Assembly: GCA_025331445.1 (NCBI GenBank)
Contig: JAIWNE010000133.1
Span: 1-64,000, forward strand
Direction of reading: 5' to 3'
Source of the DNA: Blakeslea trispora
Lineage: Eukaryota > Mucoromycota > Mucoromycetes > Mucorales > Choanephoraceae
DNA length: 64,000 nucleotides
The notes under the pieces were generated by a model. It had not been told where the DNA came from. It saw only the letters and a list, made by a program, of their open reading frames with translations, and ran no database searches. The first letter of the stretch is position 1; each line of letters starts with the position of its first letter. The position numbers and the translations under genes were made by a program. Of the stretch, positions 1 to 12,421 are shown piece after piece.

Positions 1-1849
1 ACGCATGTAAGATTACCAGTGCCGAGCTTTTTTTAAACAGGAGGCGGGGATTCAATCTTATGTTTGTGCTTCCATTGACCATTTCACTGGCTCCAATCGG
101 TGGCTTTCCAATCAAGAAATTAAATGAAATTCTATTTAAAGTCTACACAAGCTTTTGTTTGTCGAGGTTTAGCTTGAGGTTTTCTTCCTTATAGAGAGGT
201 GAGCTTTCTGTTGACTTGGAAAAATAGGCGAAATAAGCAATTTGCTTCTTCTTTTATTATTGCTATAAACATAATAGGCTGTATGAACTTTTCAGGTCCG
301 ATTTTTTTTTGCTACAACTCTAAAGGATACGTCATTTGTTCTTTCTTTCTTTTTTTCTTTCATTATTGTTATAAGCAACTAAACAAGATGCTCTTTTATG
401 ACTAACGCTACCGTCAAACATACAAAAGGCAGATAGTATTTCTTTGAAGGTGTTGATGCACCCTGCTCCAATGTTACTAAAGTCATAAACAACTTCAACT
501 AATGAGGCATATCAAGAAGAAAGAAACACTCCAAAAGTCTTGGAACTTCCGAGGACAACAAGAGGCTATTATCTTGGCAAGAGAAATGGCTATCAATAGA
601 GTATCCCGCAAGTTTACTCGGGTGTTCTTCAAGTATAGCACATGGCTCATTCCCAAACGAGAATTTACCAAAGAGTGATCTCACTTTCAGCATGTCACAA
701 AGTCTACCCGAGAGCATCTAATCTAGAACCGCAAAGGAATGAAGAAAGGTACATATGAGTCAATGCAGAGATTGGAAATATCCTTGGTCAGTTAGCTTTC
801 ACTCGTTGGAAAGGTGATCATAGCAGAGTCTATTGGATTTTTAGTGTCATACTAAAGTGAGTTGTTAACTTGAGGCTAGTTTAACGAGTTGAGCCGCAAA
901 AAAAGATTGGAGCGCAAACATATTCAGTTGTCCAGATGGTTATATTGGGAAATCAAAGTACTTTTCTTTCCTCCTTATTTTACGCTACTAGTGGGAAAAA
1001 CTGATGACATTGGGGGAGGTTATGTCTTTAAGCTTAAGGAAACACACAATGAGATTTTTTTTTTGGATGATCATCAGAGTCAGATTAAGAAAGAGAAGAT
1101 AGAATGAGATTTGTACCTTAAAAAATCATACCATGTTTCTTGCATAATTTTACACAATTGTCTTTTTAGTACTCATGTATCTTGACTGTGTTTCAATGAC
1201 TAGGCTTTTTGGTATAATTCGCTACATTGGTTGCTCGATTTAAGAGTATATAATACAAGAGTATATAATACAAGAGTATATAATACAAGAGTAACAATCC
1301 CTCTGAACTTGTATTGTTTCAAGTGCTAAAATGCCATTCAATTTAAGAGTATACTTAATATAAAAGTAGCATTTCTCGAAAATATGAATACTTCTAGAAT
1401 AAAGCGACTATCCTAACTTGGATTCGTAAAGAAATTAATCTGCATAGGATTTTGAATTAAATTTAGGCTTCAATCACCTTGGGGGAAACTAGGATTGATA
1501 GATCTGTTTCATACAAGACAAGATAGTCAAGTACAAGGATTACTTCTTGTACTGGTTGAACTAAAAAAAAAAAAGATCAAGTACTTGTTTCTTTGATTTT
1601 CTCCCTGCTTTCCTGTATGCTGCTTGTTCTCGCAGACAATAACATTGTAAGATTCTTTTGGTATTTGTGAAACAAGTTCACAGCCTCAAGATTTTCTTAC
1701 CGTACAAGAAAATCTCTGTGTCACTAGGGGGTATGAATTAAACATACAGGCAATCTTTCAAACCAACTCAAACAAAAGACGTTTGAATACATAGACACTT
1801 GAACATGAAACATATATTTAAGGGGGGGAATCATAAAAGAGAGATATAT
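1..1849. other. Gene-poor left edge
   Basis: No gene model can be supported here. The stretch is AT-rich with stop codons in all frames. The first 150 bases contain a short plus-strand stretch after a possible acceptor (AG at 39-40) that could encode a terminal exon or a decayed transposase HTH; see the findings. The only clear structure is a 15-bp tandem repeat near 1242-1292. A slightly less AT-rich block at about 480-760 has no recognisable coding content on either strand. Confidence 0.6.
1242..1292. repeat. 15-bp tandem repeat, 3.4 copies
   Basis: The unit AAGAGTATATAATAC is repeated three times without change, followed by a partial fourth copy (AAGAGT). A diverged relative of the unit lies about 50 bases downstream near 1342. 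It sits in non-coding DNA. Each unit contains TATATAA, so it is also a row of TATA-like elements, but no gene follows closely. Confidence 0.9.
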
Positions 1850-2899
1850 TTATTGTTCTTGTTGTAACAATGGGGTACGTTCATTGCTTGGAGAAGAAGT
1901 AGTTGGTGCTTGTGCAATAGGATAGATGACAGAACGATCTTTGGTATCGCTGGTCACAAGTGTGTTTTCTCTTTCATACTCATCAGCTACCCATAGTCCT
2001 GCACCGATAATATTGGTCCAAGTGAAGATGATGTTAAAGAGGGGAATAAGTTCTAAAGCAAAGGCAGCTGCACCCATGCTGACATAAGTCCATTTGTTGT
2101 CTCTAGCATGGTGATAAGATTCAGAAACCTTGTATCCACGTAACTCAATGTCATAATGCAATCGGAGGTTCCATCTACCCGCAAAAAAAAAAAAAAAAAA
2201 AAAGATTTTCCTGTTAGACTAAATTTTTTTTTCCCTTATTTGTTACTTACGCCGTTGGCCATCCGTTAATAGTACAAGCAAGTGCATTACCAACAATAGG
2301 CACCAATTGAAGAGGAGCTGTTAATACCAAAAGCAAAATCTAACATACGAATTTTAGTATAGTTTTTACCAATGAAATAAATATGGGTGTACCTTAATGG
2401 TAATCAAAATCCATGTTACAAGTAAACTGGAACGCATGTTGCGCCAACAAACGACTAGTCTAGGAGTATCTCTTTCCTCTTCTTCCTCAAAGATACGTTC
2501 AAGACCTCTTGCCTTTAAAGTGGCGTCAAACACAGAGTCCTGAAAGATAGGCACCATGATGGCAAAGAAGATCAAGTTGATGATAGCACCCTCGAGAACA
2601 GTAGACATGATCGAAACAAACCAAGACATCCAATGAGGCCAATGCCAGCTAATCATCTTGTTTGCTAGTCCAGGCAAAAGATACTTGATAGAGAAACCGA
2701 TTGAGAATGCGCTAAACAAAATGGTCAAAAGAATAGGACTCATCGTCTTGAGCCATAATTGCTATAGAATAAGCTTTATTTTTTAATATACGTTGTAGGC
2801 TCCTTCCACCTGTTTTTCTTTCTTTACCTTGGGATGACTCAAGAGAAACCAGATTCCTCTAAACGGGAAAGTAAAGGCCGGTGAGAATTTCTTGCTCAT
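1850..2899 (-). CDS. EI24/RRT8-like multi-pass membrane protein
   Basis: Four exons join in phase: 2828-2899, 2393-2761, 2251-2339 and 1850-2174, giving 284 aa. The start is the ATG at 2899 (MSKKFSPAFTFPFRG), followed by a GTAAAG donor. Exon 2 encodes two or three hydrophobic helices and an acidic loop (FEEEEERDTP). Exon 3 carries PLQLVPIVGNALACTINGW and joins AWNLRLHYDIELRGY, the signature seen in the EI24/CysZ-like family that includes yeast RRT8 and LDS proteins. The tail is short, polar and cytoplasmic-looking (ERTPLLQQEQ). Yeast relatives sit on lipid droplets or the ER and in the spore wall; the exact role here is inferred only from family. The gene-poor 2.9-4.57 kb stretch lies upstream. 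Confidence 0.8.
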
Positions 2900-2919
2900 G
2901 AAAAAAAAGTGAGAGAGAT

Positions 2920-2950
<31 letters not shown>

Positions 2951-4569
2951 GAAGAAGGCTTTGCCAAAACGTTGTAATCAAGATCATACAACGTTTCAAT
3001 TTCAGATGTGAGGACAAGGTTACATTTTTTGGACCAATGGAATTTAGCTCAAAATAAGTTTATTTGTCTTTTTTGTGCCTGACACCCTAAATTCAAACAG
3101 TTTTAGAGATGAGTAAGCCTTTGCTTTGGTTTAATAAGTGGCTTTTTTCGAATCATTTAGTCATCGACAGGTAAATTAGCAGAAGGAAAGAAATATTAGT
3201 TTTTAGAAAGCTTATAGATTGTAGAGATACTTGCGGAAACAATTTGCAAAATTTATCGCAAAGCTAATCTTAATTGCTCCAAAATAAATAACGCTCACTG
3301 AGGGATTGAGTCACTTTGTAGATCGTCTCTTCTAGAGAACTGAATCAGTGTAGGTATCATGTTATGAATAATGATGAACAATAACTTTTGTAAGAGTGTT
3401 GGGTTTGTATCGATGTGCTGCCGTGATCGATATGGTCTTTTCTTTAGTGAAATTATTTAGACTGTTTTGACAAGCTTTTCTCTTTTGCTTAAGAAGCAAG
3501 CAAAGAGAGATAATTGCTTTAAAAAGGAATACATACCCCGTTATGTATAGCCTGGTTTTCTTTTCGGCTAATATTTTTGGATTCGAACATCTTGGACTAA
3601 ATTCTATCTATTTTGCCTTTCTACAATCCACTAAAACGAGTTTTCTTGGCTTGTTACAACACTTACCAATGTTACAGCACGTGAAAAAGATGATATAAAC
3701 GTTCTCATTTAAACCTTATGGTAAAGATTTGTAGGGTGGGACCTTTAAATGACATTAGAAATAATGAAAAAAAAAGGGTCCAATGCCAGCCATAGATATA
3801 GCTATTTGGCCAAGTAATCTTTGACTTATTCATTAATTAGATCGCTATCAAAAGTAAAATTTGAAAAGATACCAAGTATTCATTTCAAAGTAAACAATAA
3901 GGGCCTTTTCTTTTTCTTTCGAATCCTTTTTTGTGTATCCAACGAAAGAAACAAAACTATTATATTTTCCTAGGCAAGAAAAAAAAATTAGCTGCTTGAA
4001 AGCAAATAGCCATGCTTTGGAGATACTTATATGAAGAAATACCTGCCTCATATTTAACCTTAGAGAATCAAAAACTAAAATTGCATGCATTAAAATAAAA
4101 GCATTGAGCAGGTTCTCGTAACACATCAAGACATAATTGGCTTTTTTTTTTATGCAGGTGTGCTTAGGCCTTTTCTTTTGGAGTTGCTTGTTTTTTTTTT
4201 TTGCTTTAAACTAATAAGAAACCAAGGTATTCGCACTTTGTTCTTGAAATCTCTCTCTCATATCCCCAAGAAAGGAGGTAGCTATTAAGCCTCAAGGTCA
4301 AATTTGATTTTTTCTTTTTTTTTTTTTTTTTTTTTTTGCCTAGCCATTAGTTCACTTTGTCAAAATTCAAGCACAGATTCCAGGCTATTTAAAAGCAGTC
4401 GTGTTACACTACAACTTGGCTTTTCATGGTTATTGCTCAAGAGCGCACCAATCAATATTAAATAGGTTTCTGATTTTTTTTTTAGGACTTGACATCTTTT
4501 CTACAATTTTTAGTTTCCTTTTTTTTTCTTTCCTTTGATTATTTGTTATTTATTTATATTAGCTTGTAC
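2900..4569. other. Intergenic, microsatellite-rich
   Basis: No supportable gene. It contains a (GA)n run at about 2928-2950 and several long A or T tracts (for example 4313-4337). A minus-strand open stretch at 3848-4129 is AT-biased and has no family resemblance or plausible splice context. The right part should hold the promoter of the kinase gene, with TATTTAAAA at 4386-4394. Confidence 0.6.
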
Positions 4570-6174
<1,605 letters not shown>

Positions 6175-6283
6175 AGAAAAAAAACAAAAAAAGATGTGTA
6201 AATATAGTAATAAATCTTTTTTTTTTTATTATGATGGAAATAGGGTATAAAACATAGAAAAAAGAAACTGTTATGAGTAAAGA

Positions 6284-7407
6284 TTACAATCTTCTAGGTG
6301 GTATAGCACAAAAGATGATGGTGCAAATGACAGCTAAAATGAGGCTGGTAGTCAATAGCCAAATGGATCTTGATCTCAAAATTCGTTTCACTTGAGGCTG
6401 TTTAATTGAATTGAATTTGAATGTTGTTGTTTCACTACAGCACGTGTGTTAATACATCTTATAGAACAGAATAGATTGATAGCTTACCTCTTGTTGAATA
6501 CAAGAACCCAGATAGGATCTAGGCCAGTCAGAAAAATGAGCACATTCAGAATACCAATCCAAAAGGGAAGTAAGACCCAGAACCGAATTCCCCATTGTGG
6601 GTATCCGAGAAAGATGAGACTAAGTGAGGTAGTGAGGGCAGCCAAGAGAGAGACAAGACCCAAGACAAATCGACCCAGCTGTTGATAGAGAGTGATGTTG
6701 CCCCACACTTTCAGTCTCAAGAATTTTGGATAGGCTTGTCGTTGCATATACTCAAACAGATAATCCTTGGCTTCCTGGAACAAAAGTGGATCATCACGAG
6801 GGTCTGGCTTTTCAAGTTCTTTTCGAAGAGCAACGACCAAGTCAGAAGGCAACTGTGTCACTTCCTTGGTAGCTGAAGGCACAAGGTATCGTAGTAACAG
6901 TCGTTGTGATGAATCAGCTATCTCTTTACGGCTCGGTACTCGTCTTCCACCTGGTGTTGTCTGAGAGCGGTCTCCAGCACCATCTGTCAGGATAGAACCG
7001 TTGGTCGGACTGAGCATGGTTCGATTCTTATCATAAATAGGCAAAGAAAAATTCTCTCGTTCAGGAGGTTGAGGAGAAGGTGAAGAGACGATGGATGGAG
7101 CGAAATAAGATTGATTGTCAGGATTGTAGGATAAGCGACTCAGCACTCGAGGAGATGCGTATCCTTCACTCAAGTCCATTTCGGACAAATGACCTGTGCG
7201 GTGCATCGCTTTGACGTATCGTTTCCAGAGTTGCTCGTGGTGTTGCAAGTCTAGGTAGAAATCCAATACTTCTTCCATCTTGAGTCTGTCTCTCATGATG
7301 ATATAAAAGTTGTAGAGACAGACGGGTGGCATGGTTTTTCTGGCCAATACTTGATCGAGTGTTGGTAAATCATCGTATATGTTTTCTCTTGAATAGTCTT
7401 TTTCCAT
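6284..7407 (-). CDS. RAX1: RGS-domain membrane protein, RAX1-like
   Basis: Two exons, 6488-7407 and 6284-6434, give 356 aa. The N-terminus (PTLDQVLARKTMPPVCLYNF) and LEVL-type helix (EEVLDFYLDLQHHEQLWKRY) match the first half of an RGS-like fold. A low-complexity insert follows (about 85-160), then the second half (SQRLLLRYLVPSATKEVTQL, DPLLFQEAKDYLFEYMQRQAYPKFL). Three hydrophobic segments close the protein: two near residues 245-300 and one in exon 2 (SIWLLTTSLILAVICTIIF). A split RGS domain plus C-terminal helices is the layout of fungal RAX1, which acts with RAX2 in bud-site or polarity marking; other fungal RGS-membrane proteins look similar. Function is inferred from that layout. Confidence 0.8.
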
Positions 7408-9182
7408 TTTGTTGCGAGAAATAAGGTAAAGGAAAGAAAGGGGGAGGGGGAGAAAAAAGGAGCAATATAAAAAAAAAAAAAAGTTGTTTTTTCTCGTTTT
7501 ACTAAATACAGGTTTCTTCAGAAAAAATCAAACTCAATTTTATAATGTTCATTATTATCACTGTTTGTGACTTGATCGCATTACCGATAATATGCCATAT
7601 TGAATCACACATCAGCTCACTCTAAATTCTCTTCATCTTATCAGTTTTGCCAAGATGGTTATTTTATCACTACAAAAAATGAACAACTCATAAAGTTGAA
7701 CAGACGTCTCGATGCTATCATCTTGGGCCATTGAATTGTTTGCACGAAAACATGTCCCCCCCTTTTTTTTTTCTTACTTGAGAGCTTGTATGGCCTTCAT
7801 TTGACAATGTAGTGATGAGATGATTTTAGAGGCTTTAAAGCCTTTTTTTTTTTTTTTTCTTTGGGCCAAAATTATGTTTGTGTAAAGACTGTTTCGATCC
7901 AAGTCATAAATCAAACGCAATAAGCTCTCTCGATATTGTGTATGACAAGTAAATAACCAAAGCCCAATGGATACATCTAATTAGCTAGCAACCATCAACA
8001 CATATTAACCATTGTTTAGAAGTTTACTTAATGCTTGAAGCTGAAGCGTAAAAAAAAAAAAAAAAAAAAAACTTAAAACTAAATTTACATATGATTTATC
8101 ATTCATTATACCAGATTGTATCTTTTTTTCTTTTTCTCGTTCTTCTTGGTACTGGTCTGGCCTAGTATTGTACGCCTTTGATTTGCCACCAAATCATCTT
8201 TCCCTCAAAAAGAATTGATCCGCCTTCTTTTTTTTTAGGGGTTTGATGCTAAATTATTGCTCGATAATGAAATGTAGGAATTGTATTTCAGTAAGGCTTA
8301 TTATTTTCGATCACTAAACAATAGAACAACAGCTCATTTTGTTTATACTATGTTTATTATACACAAAACAATAACGAATGTTTACCTTTTGACTTTATAC
8401 TTTTAAATGGTGTACATCTGTCTGATAAATGACGTTGTTCCAATCAAGTTGCCCAAAAAAAAGAAGAAGAAAGGTGCACTATTCAGGGTTCAGGTTGAAT
8501 TATCAGCCTCTGCTGAGCTTATTTAGAAAGAGAATTTAAGTGAACGGTAAGTGATAAACTTTCAGCCGGTTGTTATCATGAATGACACCTCTTCACGCTA
8601 TCTCAGGTAAACCTTCTCCCCCCCCTTTTTTATATGGACAATAGTTTTTCCTCTTCCCAAAAATGAATTATGCTTACAAAAGAAAAAACTCAGTTTGTTT
8701 CAATGACAAAAGTGCTCTATCAGAGTCAATGAAGATACAATTTGTATCTTGTTTATTTTAAACTAGAGTAATTTGCTTAGTAAAAAAAAAAAAAAAAAGA
8801 TCATTGACTTGGTCTAAGAGTATCTTTCTGATGATTCCGCCTTTCCGAAAAAGGAAAGCAACAGATGATGTGTAAACTCGGCTTGTACCATTTTGTAACC
8901 AGGCAATACAGAGTTGGCTCAAATAGCACAATGCAAATAGGATTTCCCGTACAAGCAAATTGTTCTAGTTAAATAGGCTGTATGAATTGATAAAAAAAAA
9001 AGCAAAGAAAAAAAAGGACATGTCTTAAGGTCAAGCAAAAGAAAGCTCTTTTTTTTTTGTTTGGGAGATGACGATAAGCCAATTTGAATTTTTTTTTTTG
9101 GGAATTAAACGGAAATAACGAAAGAAGGGTGAAGTCTATGTTTGTCACGTCATAATATTTGTGAGAACAATAAAGGGCCCTA

Positions 9183-9199
9183 CTTGATAAAGTCTATTT
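9183..9199 (+). repeat. 17-bp direct repeat, copy 1
   Basis: CTTGATAAAGTCTATTT is found here and again, identical, at 9878-9894. The two copies bracket the intronless gene at 9257-9769. This copy overlaps a TATA-like TATTTAAG. See the finding on a possible retrocopy. Confidence 0.9.
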
Positions 9200-9202
9200 A
9201 AG
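9195..9202 (+). promoter_or_regulatory. TATA-like element TATTTAAG
   Basis: TATTTAAG lies 55 bases before the ATG at 9257, followed by a T-rich leader. The spacing suits a core promoter of the downstream gene, but it overlaps the direct repeat, so it may be there for another reason. Confidence 0.4.
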
Positions 9203-9256
9203 AAACCTCTTTTTTTGTTCTTTTTTTTTTTTTAATCATTATTTCAAACACACAAT

Positions 9257-9769
9257 ATGGCTGTTCCTGCTACTGAATCCAAATACAAGTCTTTTATGAA
9301 GCCTTCCAGATTCTGGAAATCTGCTTCTACACCCATTGTTCCCCAGCAACAAGATGAATTGATAGATGAAAAGACACCCACCATCACATCTACCAAAAGC
9401 ACAAGCTACATGCCAACCTTCACATTTAAGAAATCAAACTCAAACACAATGGTCGCTTTAGAAGAATCATGTCAGACAGAAGTCTACAAACTATCGACTA
9501 TCGATCAAACCGGATTCTATATGCCTCCCTCACCTACCCTTCAAGGTAAAAAAGATCATTGGATTGAAGTGAATGAGGAGGAAATCATGGGCTTTCGTTT
9601 ACCAAGTTCTGAATGTTTAACGAGCCATACAAATGAAAAGCATGATTTCTTTACACCTTCAAGTTTTGTCAAATCTCAACCTTATATATTACCCATTGCA
9701 GACTTGTCAGAATCTACACTTTCTTCAGTGCCTTCCCTGGATGATGACAATCATTCAGACATTATGTAG
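9257..9769 (+). CDS. Intronless orphan protein, 170 aa
   Basis: A single open frame starts at an ATG in good context (ACAATATGG). I do not recognise the protein. It is hydrophilic and Ser/Thr/Pro-rich with a basic N-terminus (SKYKSFMKPSRFWKSAS), scattered acidic patches and an acidic end (PSLDDDNHSDIM). There is no signal peptide, membrane helix or domain motif. Recurrent aromatic-proline bits (YMPTFTF, FYMPPSP, FFTPSSF, YILPIAD) look like short linear motifs. The gene is bracketed by an exact 17-bp repeat and its 3' side has an A-rich tract, which is the outline of a retrocopy. It could also be an ordinary fast-evolving single-exon gene. Confidence 0.65.
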   Translation: MAVPATESKYKSFMKPSRFWKSASTPIVPQQQDELIDEKTPTITSTKSTSYMPTFTFKKSNSNTMVALEESCQTEVYKLSTIDQTGFYMPPSPTLQGKKDHWIEVNEEEIMGFRLPSSECLTSHTNEKHDFFTPSSFVKSQPYILPIADLSESTLSSVPSLDDDNHSDIM

Positions 9770-9877
9770 AGTCTATATCCCTCCTTTCATGTACACACGT
9801 ATATATTCTTATTTAACTTATTTACTTATTAATGCTTAATGATTTAATTACAATAAACAAAAAACAAAAAAAAGCTG

Positions 9878-9894
9878 CTTGATAAAGTCTATTT
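9878..9894 (+). repeat. 17-bp direct repeat, copy 2
   Basis: An identical copy of CTTGATAAAGTCTATTT. It comes directly after an A-rich stretch (9850-9873, mostly A with a few C, T and G) and about 110 bases after the stop codon of the intronless gene. Confidence 0.9.
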
Positions 9895-9995
9895 TTTTTT
9901 TCTTATGTCATGTATTGAAATAATATGATAGGCTTTGACGTAAATAACTATTCTCCATATACACACAACCTATAAAGATCATGACGTGACTTTCT

Positions 9996-10271
9996 TTAAA
10001 AAAAAGCAGTAAAACGCTTGTTGACTCTCTTGGGAAACTTCTTGAATGAATCTGAGCTGCTTGATAGCATCTCTTTGAGTTGTCGTATCTCTTTTTCAGC
10101 TATTCTTCTTTCTTGTGATGAATTAAGCCACATCCTATATACTCGCTTTAGTAAAGTCAATAATAAGGCCTTGTTACGTAAATGATTATACATGATGTCA
10201 CTATTATTCTTTTTTAATGATATTTTCAGTAAGGTCTCAACCCTCGTATCATGATTATGCAAATCACCTCT
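9996..10271 (-). CDS. Possible small basic protein or terminal exon
   Basis: A minus-strand frame opens right after a good acceptor (TTGTTTCAG ending at 10272) and runs to a stop at 9996. No ATG lies upstream in frame and I could not find a first exon. The first in-frame ATG (10193) would give 66 aa. The part NKALLLTLLKRVYRMWLNSS followed by a charged helix (ERRIAEKEIRQLKEM) looks helical and non-random, loosely like small LYR-type mitochondrial assembly factors, though only VYR is present. It could be a real small gene with an unfound first exon, or chance. Confidence 0.25.
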   Translation of the reverse strand, partial: RGDLHNHDTRVETLLKISLKKNNSDIMYNHLRNKALLLTLLKRVYRMWLNSSQERRIAEKEIRQLKEMLSSSSDSFKKFPKRVNKRFTAFF

Positions 10272-10368
10272 CTGAAACAAGAACCACAAACACTATAAAA
10301 GTAAGACATGATCAGACTGTGTATTTTTCTCAATCTTTTCTTTTCCTCTAATTATCCATCCTCTCAAA

Positions 10369-10929
10369 ATGAACCCAATGAATGACTCAATGAACAACAC
10401 TAAGCCCATGACTGATGCTGGTAAAATAGAAATACAGACACACAATAATACATTATTGACTTTATTCTCTATAGAATTGGAAGCACAGTTTGTTGAACGT
10501 AACCAAAATTTGAAGCAAACATTAAACAACATTGTTGACAAAATCGATACTGTAAGACACTATTTCATGACTCTTTCTTTTCTTTATGTTCATTTTTTTT
10601 TATGATAGGCTGCTACAAAGACACAAGATTACTTGGAAACCAATGCAAGCCAATTGAGCAATAACAGCAATAACTTACAGAGCAGTCAAGTGGTTGGCAA
10701 CGACAGATTGACCACTATGGCCGTCGGAACCGGTAACCTTGACAACGGTCTCAACCGAGCTACCCATGGTGGTGAAGATAACATTGACATGTCCAACAAT
10801 ATGCTCGACCGAAAGATGATGAGCAGTATTCGTCAAGACATTCAAGCTATGCACTCCACTGACCCAGAAGTCTTTGAAGATGTTGCTACCAAGATGGATG
10901 AAACTTTTGGCCATAACGCTCTTATTTGA
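10369..10929 (+). CDS. Small coiled-coil orphan, 167 aa
   Basis: Two exons, 10369-10551 and 10609-10929, joined across a 57-nt intron (GTAAGA to GATAG) in phase 0. The N-terminal ~75 residues form a likely amphipathic helix (IELEAQFVERNQNLKQTL, then NNIVDKIDTAATKTQDYL). The rest is Asn/Gly-rich with a short acidic helical tail (DPEVFEDVATKMDETFGH). There is no signal peptide or membrane segment. I do not recognise it; small helical subunits of tethering or adaptor complexes (BLOC-1-like, for example) share this look, but that is not evidence of homology. Splice sites and codon use suggest a real gene. Confidence 0.65.
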
Positions 10930-11040
10930 AAAACATGATTTGTTGATTTTTTTTTTTTGTAAATAAAGTTTTCATAATTTAAAAAACCCTTTTTTCTTTT
11001 GGCTGTTGTTATTTCATTGTTGCCTGTTGCAAAAGTATCC

Positions 11041-12271
11041 ATGGCAGAAGAAGTATTTGAAGTAGAGAGGATCGTTAGTCATGTGTTTGAGAAAAAGAGA
11101 AATGTAAGGTCTTGCAATCAAGAGTGTTGTTTGTCACTCATCAATCATGTTAGAAAACGCACATTCTATACCAAATAAAATGGTTGAATTATGACGATGC
11201 CGATAACACATGGGAGAAGGAAGCCAATGTGTTTGTACTCCAGACAACATCTTGACAAAAAGAGCATATGAAACTAAATGATCTCGTTAGGTTTGCCACA
11301 GATCTCGTAATCAACTACTGGGAAAGCCTCCCAAAGGAATCTCCTGATCGAAGATTGTTTGAACAGATTCAGGCCTTGAAAAAGAACCCCATTTTGTTAC
11401 CTTCAAGCATTGCCAGCACCACTCAAGCCACATCCGGATCAGCCAACCATACAGTCCAGGAGAGCCCTAAAGAGAAATCAAAAGAAACGGTCCAAAAGGA
11501 ACCCCTTCCTAAACCCTCAAGTGTTTCTCAAGAGACATTGAAGCAGCAGACCTTAACTCACCTGTACAAGCCAGTCAGTTCAGAAACAACACAGACAACC
11601 ACAAACGAACCAAAATCTACCCCTGTTCCTAAACGCATGCCTATTGTGGTAGTCAACGAAGATGACGAGGACGATGATGATGAAGAGGAAGCATTGAGAA
11701 TTAGAAGAGAAGCAGAAAACAAGCTGAGCTCTAACCGAGCTACTCCTGTTCAAGAAGATGTTGATATGGATTCAGATCATAAGAGAAATGACCAACATAA
11801 ACGTAAGAAACTCGCCAGCTATCATTCCGATTATTTCCTCGAACAACATGAATTAAAAAAGAAGAAGAAAGCTCAGAGTGAGGATGATGCTTCTGTCAGG
11901 TCAGCTACAAATGGTTCTCGAGGAAACTTGAATGAAGTGATCTTTGATGAGGATTATGGTATCAATCCACCTATGGATTGGGATTTGTTAGCAGAAAAGG
12001 CCATCTATGTTGGTCGAGAAATGAAAGGTGCACCTTTGTATTGTACTGTTTTATGGTAATAATGGAATTTGATGTCACGGTCAATACAGACACTTACTCG
12101 TTTTTTTTTAATCTATAGGAAGGATGGTGTCAAATCAGTTCATCCTGTGGACCAAATTAGAGTAAAGCGTCCTGATCTGGTAAGAAACATATTCTGTTAT
12201 TCGAATGCTCTAGGCTCACTCTCTTTCCTTAGCTGATTGATTACTTCTTGAGACAGATTGATAAGAATTAA
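11041..12271 (+). CDS. HP1: HP1/Swi6-like heterochromatin protein
   Basis: Five exons fit in phase: 11041-11103, 11154-11230, 11291-12055, 12119-12179 and 12233-12271, giving 334 aa. Exons 1-3 assemble a chromodomain at residues ~5-60 (FEVERIVSH, YQIKWLNYDDADNTWEKEAN, VFATDLVINYWE). Its aromatic cage would be F6, W31 and Y34, the residues that read methylated H3K9 in HP1. A long charged hinge follows, with acidic (DDEDDDDEEEE) and lysine-rich (KKKKKAQ) tracts. Exons 3-5 encode a chromoshadow-like end (AIYVGREMKGAPLYCTVLWK, VDQIRVKRPDLLIDYFLRQI). Chromo plus chromoshadow defines HP1/Swi6, which silences repeats and centromeric DNA. The chromodomain is visible only after splicing two small introns. 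The gene is convergent with the ATPase, about 150 bp away. Confidence 0.85.
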
Positions 12272-12421
12272 AACATGTAATTAGAAACTTTGATTTATTC
12301 CTTTTGTTGTTGTGTTATTATGATATGATAAAGTAATATGTGCAAAAGAAGGAAGAGAGAAATGCTAAAAGTACAGGTGTATATAGTGTATATAGTGTAA
12401 ATAATTTAAAAAGAAAGTAGA

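Larger units (their letters stand above)
7408..9256. other. Intergenic
   Basis: No gene seen. The region has many A or T homopolymers (for example 7842-7859 and 8051-8070). A minus-strand open stretch at 8758-8958 has poly-F composition from a homopolymer and is not considered real. The last ~75 bases hold a TATA-like TATTTAAG (9195-9202) and a T-rich leader for the next gene. Confidence 0.6.

Noticed and set aside
889..1107. Plus-strand open stretch without ATG
   Set aside because: Starts only at a TTG and the encoded residues reflect poly-T/A runs.
3578..3600. GGATTCGAAC, resembling a reversed tRNA B box
   Set aside because: No pairing T-stem, no A box at the right distance and no acceptor stem.
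3848..4129. 93-aa minus-strand open stretch
   Set aside because: AT-driven composition, many Phe/Lys/Leu, no family, no promoter-like context.
10293..10541. Minus-strand open stretch overlapping the coiled-coil gene
   Set aside because: Antisense of exon 1 of the 10369-10929 gene; no independent support.
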